DNA of 64,000 nt from DASXKD01 sp963707905 (GCA_963707905.1 CAVPSA010000020.1:71265-135264), one strand, 5' to 3'; numbered from the stretch's first letter, positions 9,147 through 19,515 are shown. Notes: a model not told the origin generated them from the sequence alone. Numbers and translations are program-made.

Positions 9147-9179
9147 GGATTTCGTGGGGCTGCCGTGGGTGCGAAATCC
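9147..9179 (+). promoter_or_regulatory. Leader hairpin upstream of rpsT
   Basis: GGATTTCG (9147-9154) and CGAAATCC (9172-9179) form a perfect 8-bp stem around a G-rich 17-nt loop, 47 nt before the rpsT start. It is richer in A/T than its surroundings, which suggests a selected RNA structure, possibly for S20 feedback or for stability. No T-tract follows, so it is not an obvious terminator. Confidence 0.45.
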
Positions 9180-9226
9180 GCCCGCGCCCCCACCCGACCA
9201 GACCAGAACCTGAGCGAGGCTTCCGC

Positions 9227-9496
9227 GTGGCGAATATCAAGTCCCAGATCAAGCGCAACAAGCAGAACGAGAAGGCCCGGCAGCGCAACAAGGCCGTCAA
9301 GTCATCACTGAAGACCGCGGTGCGCAAGTTCCGTGAGGCGGCCGACGCCGGCGACACGGAAGCGGCGACCGTGGCCATGCGCACGGCATCGCAGGGCCTG
9401 GACAAGGCCGCGAGCAAGGGCGTCATCCACAAGAACCAGGCGGCGAACCGCAAGTCCGCGATGGCTACGCGCTGCGCGGAACTGAGCAAGACCTGA
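9227..9496 (+). CDS. rpsT: 30S ribosomal protein S20
   Basis: A primary 16S rRNA binding protein of the small subunit. 89 residues, strongly basic and helical (NIKSQIKRNKQNEKARQRNKAVKS near the N-terminus; KGVIHKNQAANRKSAMA near the C-terminus), matching S20 throughout. The start is GTG at 9227, preceded by GAGCGAGG. An upstream in-frame extension to 9056 would run through the structured leader and is not protein-like. It sits between holA and lepA. Confidence 0.97.
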   Translation: MANIKSQIKRNKQNEKARQRNKAVKSSLKTAVRKFREAADAGDTEAATVAMRTASQGLDKAASKGVIHKNQAANRKSAMATRCAELSKT

Positions 9497-9605
9497 CGCC
9501 TGGCAGCACGCCGCAGGCGCTGCCGCAGCCTGCCTGCGGGCAGCCCACCCCCGGGGCTCGGCACCGGTCAGCCCCCGCGGCATGCGACCATGGACGCGGC
9601 AACCT

Positions 9606-9640
9606 AGGGCATGCCCCTGTGGATCTCTGGGGCATGCCCT
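9606..9640. promoter_or_regulatory. 12-bp inverted repeat made of two GGGCATGCCC palindromes, before lepA
   Basis: AGGGCATGCCCC (9606-9617) and GGGGCATGCCCT (9629-9640) are exact reverse complements with an 11-nt loop. Each arm is also a perfect 10-bp palindrome, with centres 23 bp apart. The element could be an RNA hairpin ending rpsT transcription, or a pair of operator sites for a dimeric regulator in front of lepA. It ends 21 bp before the GTG start of lepA. Confidence 0.6.
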
Positions 9641-9661
9641 TGATCGACCTTGGGATTTCCT

Positions 9662-11551
<1,890 letters not shown>

Positions 11552-12277
11552 TCAGGGCGCGGGCGGCGGCGGCGGTGCCTGCGGTACCCCCACCTGCCTG
11601 GGCAGCACGTGCGCGGATCCCGGCCGCGTGGCCGGCGCGCGTCACGACGAACAGCGTGAGGGCCAGGATGGCCAGGACGCCCAGGGCGACCGCCGCCCAG
11701 CCGAGCAGCAGGCCCGCCAGTGCCATCCCCGCGCCCTGCTCCCCGGTGCGCTTGATCTGGTGCCTGGCCATATGACCGAGCACGATGGCCGGGATGGTCG
11801 GCAGCGGCCCGAACGCGAACTGCGCCACCCCGCAGGCCAGGCTGGCGATCGCCAGCCCGTTGGTCGGAGTGGGGTCCCGCCGGGGCACCGGGCCGACCCG
11901 TGCGCCCGGCAGGTCGGTCACGACCTGGTCCAGCTCGGCATAGGTGCGCGCGACCAGGGCGGTCTCCAGGCGTGCGTCGTACTCGTCCTTGCCCAGCCGG
12001 CCCTCGGTGTAGGCGGTGGTGAGGTAGTTCACCGCGCGGTCACGGTCCGCGTCGGCGGCACGCATCTGGCCGCGCCCGCCGCCCGGTGCCGGATAGCCTT
12101 GCCCGACCACCATAGGTCCCTCCAACCCCCGGAGCTTCCCCTCGGTGCCGTCCAGCATAATCCGGCCTGCCCGCGCCCAGACCCTCCCCGGCAGCCCGAT
12201 TCCGCCGGCACCGCGGCCGCCCGGGCGCGGAGATTTATTGTTCGACCTGGTCTGGCCGCTGCGCTAGCGTCGGAAAC

Positions 12278-12928
12278 GTGACAAGCGCGCGCGTGATCTC
12301 GGTGAACGTGGGCCGTGGCAGGGACGCGGACTGGGCCGGCAAGCTGGGCAGGACCGCGATCGACAAGCGCCCGGCGGCCGGGCAGGTCGAGGTGGGCAGG
12401 CTCGGCCTTGGCGGCGATGAGCAGGTGGACAAGCCCGCCCACGGCGGCCCCGAGCAGGCGGTGTACGCCTACGCCAGGGAGGACCTGGACTGGTGGGTGG
12501 AGCAGCTTGGCCGTGAGCTGGCCAACGGCATGTTCGGCGAGAACATCACCACCGCGGGCGTGGCTGTCACCGGGGCGCTGATCGGGGAGATCTGGCAGCT
12601 GGGCACGGCCACGGTCCAGGTCACCGGGCCGCGGATCCCCTGCGTGGTGTTCGCGGGCTGGATGGACGAGCGGCACTGGGTGAAGCGGTTCGCCGACGCG
12701 CGGCGGCCCGGCGCGTACCTGCGCGTGCTGCGCGAGGGCGTGGTGGCCGCGGGGGACCCGGTCGAGGTGCTGTCCCGCCCGGACGAGCGGGTCACCATCG
12801 CGGAGTCGATGACCGCGTACTACGGCGACGCCGAGCTGATGTCGCGGCTGCTGCGGGTCGAAGGGCGCGGCCTGGCCTGGGACGAGATCGCGCCCGGCGT
12901 GCTCGAGCGGGCCGCCTCGGGTTCATGA
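12278..12928 (+). CDS. MOSC domain-containing protein (YiiM-like)
   Basis: The MOSC fold binds sulfur carried on a cysteine or pyridoxal cofactor; stand-alone members such as YiiM and YuaD are linked to reduction of hydroxylated bases and other molybdenum-dependent chemistry. This 216-residue protein has the family blocks DKPAHGGPEQAVYAY, GMFGENITT, GEIWQLGTATVQVTGPRIPC (with the conserved Cys) and PGAYLRVLREG. The start is GTG at 12278. It lies 49 bp before hemW on the same strand and may be cotranscribed. No partner molybdenum enzyme is visible in the window. Confidence 0.88.
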   Translation: MTSARVISVNVGRGRDADWAGKLGRTAIDKRPAAGQVEVGRLGLGGDEQVDKPAHGGPEQAVYAYAREDLDWWVEQLGRELANGMFGENITTAGVAVTGALIGEIWQLGTATVQVTGPRIPCVVFAGWMDERHWVKRFADARRPGAYLRVLREGVVAAGDPVEVLSRPDERVTIAESMTAYYGDAELMSRLLRVEGRGLAWDEIAPGVLERAASGS

Positions 12929-12976
12929 GCGGTACCCTGGCCCGCCCGGCCGGGTGGCCGTTGCGAGGGGAGAGCC

Positions 12977-14197
12977 GTGCCGGGCGCGCCTCCCGCGGGT
13001 GAGCCCGCGCCCCGCGACGGGAGCCTGCCTGACGGTGCGGTGCAGGGCCTGGCGGGCCGTCCGTTCGGCATCTATGTGCATGTGCCGTTCTGCCAGACCC
13101 GGTGCGGCTACTGCGACTTCAACACCTACACCGCCGCCGAGCTCGGCGGCGGGGCCAGCCGTGAGTCGTACGCGGGCCAGGCAGCCGCGGAGATCAGGTT
13201 CGCCCGCAAGGTGCTCGGGCCCGACGTCCCGCAGGCGGCGACCGTGTTCATCGGCGGCGGCACGCCGACGCTGCTGCCGCCCGCCCAGCTCGCCGGGATC
13301 CTGGCCGCGATCGACGGCGAGTTCGGGCTCGCGCCGGGCTGTGAGGTGACGGTCGAGGCCAACCCGGAGACCGTGGACCAAGCTTCGCTGGCGGCGCTGC
13401 GGACCGCCGGGGTGACCCGGATCTCGCTCGGCATGCAGAGCGCGGTCCCGCACGTGCTGGCGGTGCTCGACCGGGTGCACCAGCCTGGCCGGCCTGCCCA
13501 GTGCGCCCGCTGGGCCCGCGCGGCGGGTTTCGAGCACGTCAGCCTGGACCTGATCTACGGGACGCCGGGGGAGAGCGACGCGGACTGGCGGGAGTCGCTG
13601 GAGGCGGCCCTGGCCGCGGGCCCGGACCACATCTCCGCGTACGCGCTGATCGTGGAGGAAGGCACCAAGCTGGCCGCCCGCATTAAGCGCGGCGAGGTAC
13701 CGCCGCCCGACGACGACGCGATGGCCGACCGGTATCTGACCGCCGACGACCTGCTGACCGCCGCCGGGCTGCACTGGTATGAGATCTCCAACTGGGCCGC
13801 GCGGCCGGCGGCGCGGTGCCGGCACAACCTGCTCTACTGGGAGAGCGGCAACTGGTGGGGCGTCGGGCCGGGCGCGCACAGCCACGTCGGCGGTACCCGG
13901 TGGTGGAACGTCCGGCACCCGTCCGCGTACGCCGCGCGTGTGTCGGCCGGCGAAAGCCCCGCGCAGGCCCGGGAGATTTTGGCCGAACGAGAGCGCCGCC
14001 TGGAACGGATCCTGCTGCTCACCCGCCTTTCGGGGGGCTGTCCGGTGACCGAACTCGGCCAGGCCGGAGCCGCCGCCGCGCGGGCGGCCGTGGCGGACGG
14101 GCTGGCCGAGCGGGAGGCGCACCAGGAGGGCCGGGTGGTGCTCACCCGCCGGGGGCGCCTGCTCGCCGACGCCGTGGTCCGGGACCTGACCGGCTAG
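12977..14197 (+). CDS. hemW: Radical SAM heme chaperone HemW
   Basis: HemW-type protein, often mislabelled oxygen-independent coproporphyrinogen oxidase; it binds heme and an Fe4S4 cluster and delivers heme to respiratory proteins. The radical SAM motif CQTRCGYCDF is near residue 39, with HVPF just before it, then IGGGTPTLLP, VEANPET, RISLGMQS and DLIYGTPGES. The C-terminal HemW domain with NWAARPAARCRHNLLYW is complete, for a total of 406 residues. The start is GTG at 12977 after a strong GAGGGGAG site. In actinomycetes hemW commonly lies between lepA and hrcA, as here. Confidence 0.92.
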   Translation: MPGAPPAGEPAPRDGSLPDGAVQGLAGRPFGIYVHVPFCQTRCGYCDFNTYTAAELGGGASRESYAGQAAAEIRFARKVLGPDVPQAATVFIGGGTPTLLPPAQLAGILAAIDGEFGLAPGCEVTVEANPETVDQASLAALRTAGVTRISLGMQSAVPHVLAVLDRVHQPGRPAQCARWARAAGFEHVSLDLIYGTPGESDADWRESLEAALAAGPDHISAYALIVEEGTKLAARIKRGEVPPPDDDAMADRYLTADDLLTAAGLHWYEISNWAARPAARCRHNLLYWESGNWWGVGPGAHSHVGGTRWWNVRHPSAYAARVSAGESPAQAREILAERERRLERILLLTRLSGGCPVTELGQAGAAAARAAVADGLAEREAHQEGRVVLTRRGRLLADAVVRDLTG

Positions 14198-14221
14198 GGC
14201 TGGCCCCTCAGCGGGCCAGCC
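14198..14221. terminator. Convergent-gene hairpin after hemW
   Basis: GGCTGGCCC (14198-14206) and GGGCCAGCC (14213-14221) form a perfect 9-bp stem with a 6-nt loop exactly between the hemW stop and the opposing DUF4870 stop. It probably terminates both transcripts. Confidence 0.7.
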
Positions 14222-14822
14222 GCATGCACAGCCAGGCGGGGAAGGCGTAGGCCGCGCCGCGCCCGGCCGCGCGGGCGGCGCGGGCCAGGTACGCCAGCGT
14301 GGCCAGCCACCGGGCCGCGACCAGTGGCGCGAAAACCATCAGCGCGACCGGTGGTGAGTCGAGCGCGAGCATCGCGCCCATGATCACCGCGGACAGGTCG
14401 TAGAGGAGGCCGGTGAACCACACGTTGGCCGCCTGCGCCGCGTGACGGCGCGCCCAGCCAGGCCCCCGCAGCGTGGTCAGGTAGATCAGCACCGGCGCTC
14501 CGAACACCGGCACGGTCAGGTAGCCGAGCACCGCCGCCCGGCGGCCGGACCTTCCCGCCGCGCGACGGCGCGGCACGGACCCGGCCAGGCGGCGCAGCAG
14601 GGCCCGGCAGCCCGTCCCGGGCGCGGCCGGCCGGCCCGGCACCGGCGGATGACCCCGGACCGAGAGGTAGTGCGGCACGGCCGGATAGTCAGGTGCCGGC
14701 GGCCAGTCTGCCACCGGCAGATATTCCGGGATCGTGCGATCCGCAATCGCACGGCCTGAGGCTGGCGCCGGCCGGTAATGCGGCATTGGCCGGTCGGCCG
14801 GCCCGCGCTGGCCGCCCCCCAT
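14208..14822 (-). CDS. DUF4870-like membrane protein with proline-rich N-terminus
   Basis: About the first 90 residues are Pro/Arg-rich and low in complexity. The C-terminal half has hydrophobic segments (VLGYLTVPVFGAPVLIYLTTL, VWFTGLLYDLSAVIMGAML, VALMVFAPLVAARWLATLAYL) and the phrase RRHAAQAANVWFT, which resembles the DUF4870 (TIGR family of small four-helix membrane proteins) pattern of a positively charged loop ending in H-A-x-Q-A-x-N. Function is unknown. I prefer the ATG at 14822, preceded by a G-run; a TTG at 14855 would extend it by 11 residues. It converges on hemW. Confidence 0.7.
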   Translation of the reverse strand: MGGGQRGPADRPMPHYRPAPASGRAIADRTIPEYLPVADWPPAPDYPAVPHYLSVRGHPPVPGRPAAPGTGCRALLRRLAGSVPRRRAAGRSGRRAAVLGYLTVPVFGAPVLIYLTTLRGPGWARRHAAQAANVWFTGLLYDLSAVIMGAMLALDSPPVALMVFAPLVAARWLATLAYLARAARAAGRGAAYAFPAWLCMRLAR

Positions 14823-14963
14823 CACGCCCCCCAGTGTGGTCTTCTGCCTGCTCAACAGCTAAACCCAGGAGGGAAACTACCGGATCAGCGTGACTCGCGC
14901 GGCATACCGCTGGCACGCTGGTGTCCTCGCCACGGTGCCCTTGGGCCCCAGTCCGCCATAGAA

Positions 14964-14990
14964 TTGGCACTCTGGATGATGGAGTGCTAG
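14964..14990 (+). promoter_or_regulatory. CIRCE operator
   Basis: TTGGCACTC-N9-GAGTGCTAG matches the CIRCE consensus TTAGCACTC-N9-GAGTGCTAA in 16 of 18 arm positions. It ends 12 bp before the hrcA start and overlaps the GGGAGG ribosome site region, so HrcA binding would repress its own hrcA-dnaJ operon until heat shock. Confidence 0.93.
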
Positions 14991-15002
14991 GGAGGTGGGC
15001 AG

Positions 15003-16019
15003 GTGCTGGACGACAGGAAGCTCGCGGTCCTGCGCGCCATCGTCCGCGACTACGTTTCCACCATGGAACCCGTCGGCTCGAAGTCTCTGGTCGACCGGCA
15101 CCACCTCGACGTATCTCCGGCGACGATCCGCAACGACATGGCCGTCCTGGAAGAGCAGGGGTATATCTCCCAGCCGCACACCAGCGCCGGGCGCATCCCC
15201 ACGGACAAGGGGTACCGGCTGTTCGTGGACCGGCTGTCGGGGATCAAGCCGCTGTCGGTGGCCGAGCGGCGGGCGATCGAGACCTTCCTGGCCGGGGCCT
15301 ACGACCTCGACGACGTGCTGCTGCGGACAGTGCGGCTGCTCGCCCAGCTCACCAGGCAGGTGGCGCTGGTCCAGTACCCGTCCCTGACCCGGTCGGCGGT
15401 CCGGCACATCGAGCTTGTCCCGATCGCGCCGCAGCGGCTGCTGCTGGTGCTGATCACCGACTCCGGGCGGGTGGAGCAGCGCGCGGTGGAACTGCCCGAG
15501 CCCATCGAGGAGGCGGCCGTCGCGCACCTGCGCGCGGTGCTCAACGCCTGCCTGGACGGCCGGCGGCTGTCCGAGGCGGCGTCGCTCGTGGTCGAACTGC
15601 CAGAGCGGGTGCAGTACGGCGACCGGCACAACGCCGCCGAAGTGTTCTCGGTGATCCTCGACACGCTGGTCGAGCATCATGAGGAGCGCGTGGTGGTGAG
15701 CGGGGCGGCGAACCTCACCCCTGCGGACTTCTCCCAGGGCCTGCGGGAGGTCCTTGAGTCACTGGAGGAGCAGGTGGTGCTGATGCGATTGCTCGGCGAA
15801 TCCGCCGGCGAGGCCTCGATCACCGTCAGGATCGGCGCGGAGAATGAGGTCGAAGGGCTGCGCAGTACGTCGCTGGTGGCCGCCGCCTACGGCGGGCCCG
15901 GCGATCAGGCACTCGCCAGGCTCGGCGTGATCGGCCCGACGCGGATGGACTACCCGACGGCGATTGGAGCGGTACGCGCGGTGGCACGGTATGTAGGCCA
16001 GATCCTGGCGGGGTCGTAG
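15003..16019 (+). CDS. hrcA: Heat-inducible transcription repressor HrcA
   Basis: Represses chaperone genes by binding CIRCE and needs GroEL to stay active. The N-terminal winged helix is clear (VLRAIVRDYVSTMEPVGSK, then VSPATIRNDMAVLEEQGYI and HTSAGRIPTDKGYRLFVD). The GAF-like effector domain follows, and the C-terminus SLVAAAYGG...GVIGPTRMDYPTAI is typical. 338 residues, normal length. The start is GTG at 15003 with GGGAGG 7 bp upstream. It overlaps dnaJ by 1 nt (TAGTG), which indicates coupled translation. The CIRCE element immediately upstream implies autoregulation. Confidence 0.97.
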   Translation: MLDDRKLAVLRAIVRDYVSTMEPVGSKSLVDRHHLDVSPATIRNDMAVLEEQGYISQPHTSAGRIPTDKGYRLFVDRLSGIKPLSVAERRAIETFLAGAYDLDDVLLRTVRLLAQLTRQVALVQYPSLTRSAVRHIELVPIAPQRLLLVLITDSGRVEQRAVELPEPIEEAAVAHLRAVLNACLDGRRLSEAASLVVELPERVQYGDRHNAAEVFSVILDTLVEHHEERVVVSGAANLTPADFSQGLREVLESLEEQVVLMRLLGESAGEASITVRIGAENEVEGLRSTSLVAAAYGGPGDQALARLGVIGPTRMDYPTAIGAVRAVARYVGQILAGS

Positions 16020-17152
16020 TGGCCAGCGACTATTACGCCACCCTGGGCGTGCCGCGGGACGCCAGCCAGGAAGACATCAAGAAGGCGTACCGCCGGCTCG
16101 CCCGTGAACTGCACCCTGACGTCAACCCCGACGTCACCACGCAGGAGCGGTTCAAGGAGATCACGCAGGCCTACGAGGTGCTCTCCGATGCCGAGAAGCG
16201 CCAGATGTACGACCTGGGCGTGGACCCGCTGTCCCGGGCCGGTGCGCCCGGGGCGGGCGGCTTCGGTGCCGGGTTCCCGTTCAGCGACATCATGGACGCG
16301 TTCTTCGGGGCAGGCGCGGCCTCCAGAGGCCCGCGCAGCCGGGCCAGGCGGGGCCGGAACGCCACCGTCCGCGTGGACCTCGACCTGTCCGAATGCGCGT
16401 TCGGCGCGACCCGGGACCTGACCGTGGAGACCGCGGTGGTCTGCCCGACCTGTTCCGGTGAGGGCACCGCGCCGGGCACCCACCCCGAGACCTGCGACGT
16501 CTGCGGCGGCCGTGGCGAGGTCAGCCACGTCACCCGCTCGTTCCTGGGGCAGGTGATGACCTCGCGGCCGTGCCCGGCCTGCAGCGGGTTCGGCACGGTC
16601 ATCCGGCGGCCCTGCCCGGAATGTGACGCCGACGGCCGGGTCCGCACCCGGCGCACCATCAAGGTCCGGATTCCCGCAGGGGTCGAGGACGGAACCCACA
16701 TCCAGCTGGCCGGCGAGGGCGAGATCGGGCCGGGCGGTGGCCCCCCCGGTGACCTCTTCCTCGAGATCGTCCAGAGCCCGCACCCGATCTTCGAGCGCCA
16801 GGCCGACGACCTGCACTGCACGGTGACCATCCCGATGACCGCGGCCGCTCTGGGCGCCGCCCTGAGTGTGGAGACCCTGGACGGGGCCAGGGAACTGGAC
16901 ATCCGCCCGGGCACGCAGTCCGGCCAGGTCATCCCCATGTACGGACTGGGGGTGCGGCACCTGAACTCCTCGGGCCGGGGTGACCTGGTGATCCATGTGA
17001 CCGTCGAGACGCCGACCAAGCTCGACGAGGAGCAGGAGGCATTGGTCAAGCAGCTGGCGAAGCTCCGGGCCGAGGAGACGCCGCCCGGCCGGTTCGCGCC
17101 CGGCCAGCAGGGCTTCTTCTCCAGGCTGCGGGATGCCTTCAACGGCCGCTGA
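16019..17152 (+). CDS. dnaJ: Chaperone DnaJ (DnaJ2 type)
   Basis: Hsp40 co-chaperone that delivers substrates to DnaK and stimulates its ATPase. The J domain (YYATLGVPRDASQEDIKKAYRRLA with HPD) covers residues 3-68, followed by a Gly/Phe region (GAGGFGAGFPFSDIMDAFFG). Four zinc-finger repeats follow: CPTCSGEG, CDVCGGRG, CPACSGFG and CPECDADG, the last slightly divergent. The two beta-barrel substrate domains and the dimerisation tail are complete. In actinomycetes this hrcA-linked copy is the second DnaJ; the first lies with dnaK elsewhere. The GTG start overlaps the hrcA stop, and the 3' end overlaps rsmE by 20 bp. Confidence 0.96.
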   Translation: MASDYYATLGVPRDASQEDIKKAYRRLARELHPDVNPDVTTQERFKEITQAYEVLSDAEKRQMYDLGVDPLSRAGAPGAGGFGAGFPFSDIMDAFFGAGAASRGPRSRARRGRNATVRVDLDLSECAFGATRDLTVETAVVCPTCSGEGTAPGTHPETCDVCGGRGEVSHVTRSFLGQVMTSRPCPACSGFGTVIRRPCPECDADGRVRTRRTIKVRIPAGVEDGTHIQLAGEGEIGPGGGPPGDLFLEIVQSPHPIFERQADDLHCTVTIPMTAAALGAALSVETLDGARELDIRPGTQSGQVIPMYGLGVRHLNSSGRGDLVIHVTVETPTKLDEEQEALVKQLAKLRAEETPPGRFAPGQQGFFSRLRDAFNGR

Positions 17153-17894
17153 GCCCGACTCCCGCCCGCCGGTCTTCCTGAGCGACCCGGCCGCCCTGGC
17201 CGCCGGCACGGTGGTCCTGGACGGCCCGGAGGGGCGGCACGCCGCCACGGTGCGCCGCCTCGCCGTGGGGCAGCGCGCGGACCTGACCGACGGCGCCGGG
17301 CTGGTCGCCGAGTGCGTCGTCACCGCCGCGGGTGCGGGCACGCTGGAGCTGAGCGTCCTGGCCCGGCGCAGCGAGCCCCGCCCGGATCCGGCCCTCGTGG
17401 TGGCCCAGGCCTTGCCCAAGGGAGATCACGGCCCGCTGGCGGTGGATCTGATGACCGAGGGCGGCGTTGATGTGATCGTGCCCTGGGCAGCGCGCCGCTG
17501 TGTGACCCGCTGGGAAGGTACCCGCGGCGAGCGTGCCCTGGCCCGCTGGCGCGCGGCGGCGGCCCAGGCCGCCAAGCAGTCCCGCCGGGCATGGCTGCCG
17601 GAGGTGACCGCCCCGGTCGGCACCGGCGAACTCGCCGGGCGGGTGGCCACGGCTGCCCTGGCGGTGCTGCTCGACCCGTCCGGGCCCGTAGCGCTGAGCG
17701 GAATGGACCTTCCCGGCAGCGGCGACATCCTGGTGATCGTCGGCCCCGAAGGCGGTGTCAGCCCGGAGGAGACCGCACAACTCACGCAGGCGGGCGCCGT
17801 GGCCGCCCGGCTGGGCCCCACCGTGCTGCGGACCTCCTCGGCCGGCCTGGTAGCGGCCGCCATCGTGGCGAGCCGCTCCGGCCGGTGGGGCTGA
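17133..17894 (+). CDS. rsmE: 16S rRNA (uracil-1498-N3)-methyltransferase RsmE
   Basis: SPOUT-class methyltransferase that modifies U1498 of 16S rRNA near the decoding site. An N-terminal PUA-like domain (RHAATVRRLAVGQRADLTDGAG) is followed by the trefoil-knot domain with the family motifs QALPKGDHG, WRAAAAQAAKQSRRAWLPEV, VIVGPEGGVSPEE and LGPTVLRTSSAGLVA. 253 residues. The ATG at 17133 lies inside the end of dnaJ, so translation is probably coupled. dnaJ-rsmE adjacency is common in actinobacteria and supports the call. Confidence 0.95.
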   Translation: MPSTAAEPDSRPPVFLSDPAALAAGTVVLDGPEGRHAATVRRLAVGQRADLTDGAGLVAECVVTAAGAGTLELSVLARRSEPRPDPALVVAQALPKGDHGPLAVDLMTEGGVDVIVPWAARRCVTRWEGTRGERALARWRAAAAQAAKQSRRAWLPEVTAPVGTGELAGRVATAALAVLLDPSGPVALSGMDLPGSGDILVIVGPEGGVSPEETAQLTQAGAVAARLGPTVLRTSSAGLVAAAIVASRSGRWG

Positions 17895-17903
17895 CCCGGC
17901 CCG

Positions 17904-18860
17904 CTACGGCGAGGGCGCCTGACCCGACGGGCTCGGCGACGCGGCCGGCGCACACATCACCAGCGCCGTCGTCCCGATGCCCTCCTGGCTGTGCCCCGGC
18001 TTGGCACCGACGAGGGGAGCCTGCGAGGTGGTCGGCGACGGGGTGACGGTCGGCGTCGTGGTCGGGCTGACGGTCGGCGTCGGGGTCGGGCTCGCCGAGG
18101 TCGGAGTCGGCGACGGAGTCGGGGTGTTCTGCGCCGGGGGACTGGCAGCGGGGCAAGGCGTCGGCGAAGCGCCCACCTTGCCGTGCGACGTGGCCGCGCC
18201 CGGCTTGACTGCCCCCGAGCGGCCTTGACTCGGCGTGCTCGAGCTCTTCAACGTGTCGCCGCCACCGTTGGTGTTGCCGGTCCCACCGCTATGGCTGGAG
18301 GTGCCTGGCTGGCTACTGCCGCCGTCGGCACCCAAGCCGATGAAGCCGAAGCCCTGCTGGATATTCCCGAGGGCGAAGACCCCGCCCACGACAAGAACCA
18401 CGGCCCCGGCCACCGCGAGGGCCGGGCGGAGCCAGTTCATTACCGGGCCCTGCGAGCTGCGGCGGCCATCCTCACGGCCACGCCCAGGGCCTCTGGACGC
18501 GACCCAGGCCGTGATGCCGCTGAGGACGGGCCGCAGCGACCTGCGCCGCCTGCCGCGCTTTTCGGTGTCCGGGGTAGCGCACGCCAGGAGCGGCGCGAGC
18601 GGGCCCGCGGCGGAGTCCGCCACGTCAGAGCCTGGCTTGCCGGACCTGACCATGCTGAGGAAGGACTCACACCGGACGACGACGAGCCAGCCGAGCACCA
18701 TGAACTCACTGCGCAGCAGCAACCACTGCCGTTTGAGCCACGGCTCGCTGAGCCGTGCGCGGATCTTCGTCAAGCCATCGCCAACAGGCTCAAGCTGATC
18801 CGTTGTCGTGTGCAACACGCGGCTGAGGACTGCCTCGTAGTCGCGTTCCTGTCCCGTCAT
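17904..18860 (-). CDS. Single-pass membrane protein with Thr/Pro/Ser-rich extracytoplasmic stalk, probable sigma factor partner
   Basis: I do not recognise a named family. About 140 cytoplasmic residues, with a basic stretch RGRRRRSLRP near 110, lead to one membrane helix (LRPALAVAGAVVLVVGGVFAL, about 143-165). A Gly/Ser-rich then Thr-Pro-Ser-rich tail follows (repeats of TPTPTV and PSPT between about 235 and 285), ending in a short Cys-containing segment. It starts 40 bp after the stop of an ECF sigma gene on the same strand, with a GAGGAG ribosome site. That position and topology suit a membrane-anchored modulator of the sigma factor, but no zinc-type anti-sigma motif (HxxxCxxC) is visible. 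The role is therefore inferred from context only. Confidence 0.75.
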   Translation of the reverse strand: MTGQERDYEAVLSRVLHTTTDQLEPVGDGLTKIRARLSEPWLKRQWLLLRSEFMVLGWLVVVRCESFLSMVRSGKPGSDVADSAAGPLAPLLACATPDTEKRGRRRRSLRPVLSGITAWVASRGPGRGREDGRRSSQGPVMNWLRPALAVAGAVVLVVGGVFALGNIQQGFGFIGLGADGGSSQPGTSSHSGGTGNTNGGGDTLKSSSTPSQGRSGAVKPGAATSHGKVGASPTPCPAASPPAQNTPTPSPTPTSASPTPTPTVSPTTTPTVTPSPTTSQAPLVGAKPGHSQEGIGTTALVMCAPAASPSPSGQAPSP

Positions 18861-18900
18861 GCTCCTCGCTCCAGGCCGCTAGCGGCCCCCCTGACCTTTC

Positions 18901-19515
18901 TCATGTCTCCATCTCCAACACGACCCGCAGTGCCGCTACGCCCCGGGCGGTGTGGCTCTTGACCGCACCCCGGCTGATCCCCATGGAGGCGGCGATCTGC
19001 GCCTCCGAGAGATCGGCGTAAAACTTCAGCACCAGCGCCTCGCGCTGCCGTGGCGGCAGCGTGCGCAGCGCGGCGATCACCGCCGACCGCTCAAGCAGGG
19101 AAATCGCACCCTGCTCGGCGCTGGGCATATCCGGCGCCGGCTTGGGGGCGTTCTTGTCCACCACCACCCGGTGCCGCAGCACCGACCGGGACCGGTTCAC
19201 CACCGACTGGCGCAGGTAAGACAGCGCCTTCTCGGTGTCCCGGAGCCGGCGCCATGCGGCATGCATGGCGATGAACGAGTCCTGCACTACTTCCTCCGCG
19301 GTCGCGACATCACGTACCAGCAGGACCGCCAGGCGGACCAGCGAACGGTAGTGCGTCGTGTAGATCGCGGTGACTGCCCTGGCGGCATCCCACTCTGCGG
19401 GAACCGACTCCAGCGAAGCATCAGCCAGCAGGGTGTCGGTTGTCACGGTTATGGGACGCGCTGCTGCCGCGTCCGGTTCACCTGTGGTCATGCTGGAATT
19501 GCGAGAAGATTCCAC
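18901..19515 (-). CDS. ECF sigma factor, SigE family
   Basis: An extracytoplasmic-function sigma factor directing RNA polymerase to a stress or envelope regulon. Region 2 is ALYTTHY-like (AIYTTHYRSLVRLAVLLVRDVATAEEVVQDSFIAMHAAW) and region 4 is LPPRQREALVLKFYADLSEAQIAASMGISRGAVKSHTARGVAALR. The 204 residues include an N-terminal tail of about 45 residues that may be shorter, since an ATG at 19491 is also possible. The downstream membrane protein on the same strand is its likely modulator. About 250 bp upstream is free of genes and should hold its promoter, but I see no clear ECF-type motif. Confidence 0.9.
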   Translation of the reverse strand: MESSRNSSMTTGEPDAAAARPITVTTDTLLADASLESVPAEWDAARAVTAIYTTHYRSLVRLAVLLVRDVATAEEVVQDSFIAMHAAWRRLRDTEKALSYLRQSVVNRSRSVLRHRVVVDKNAPKPAPDMPSAEQGAISLLERSAVIAALRTLPPRQREALVLKFYADLSEAQIAASMGISRGAVKSHTARGVAALRVVLEMET

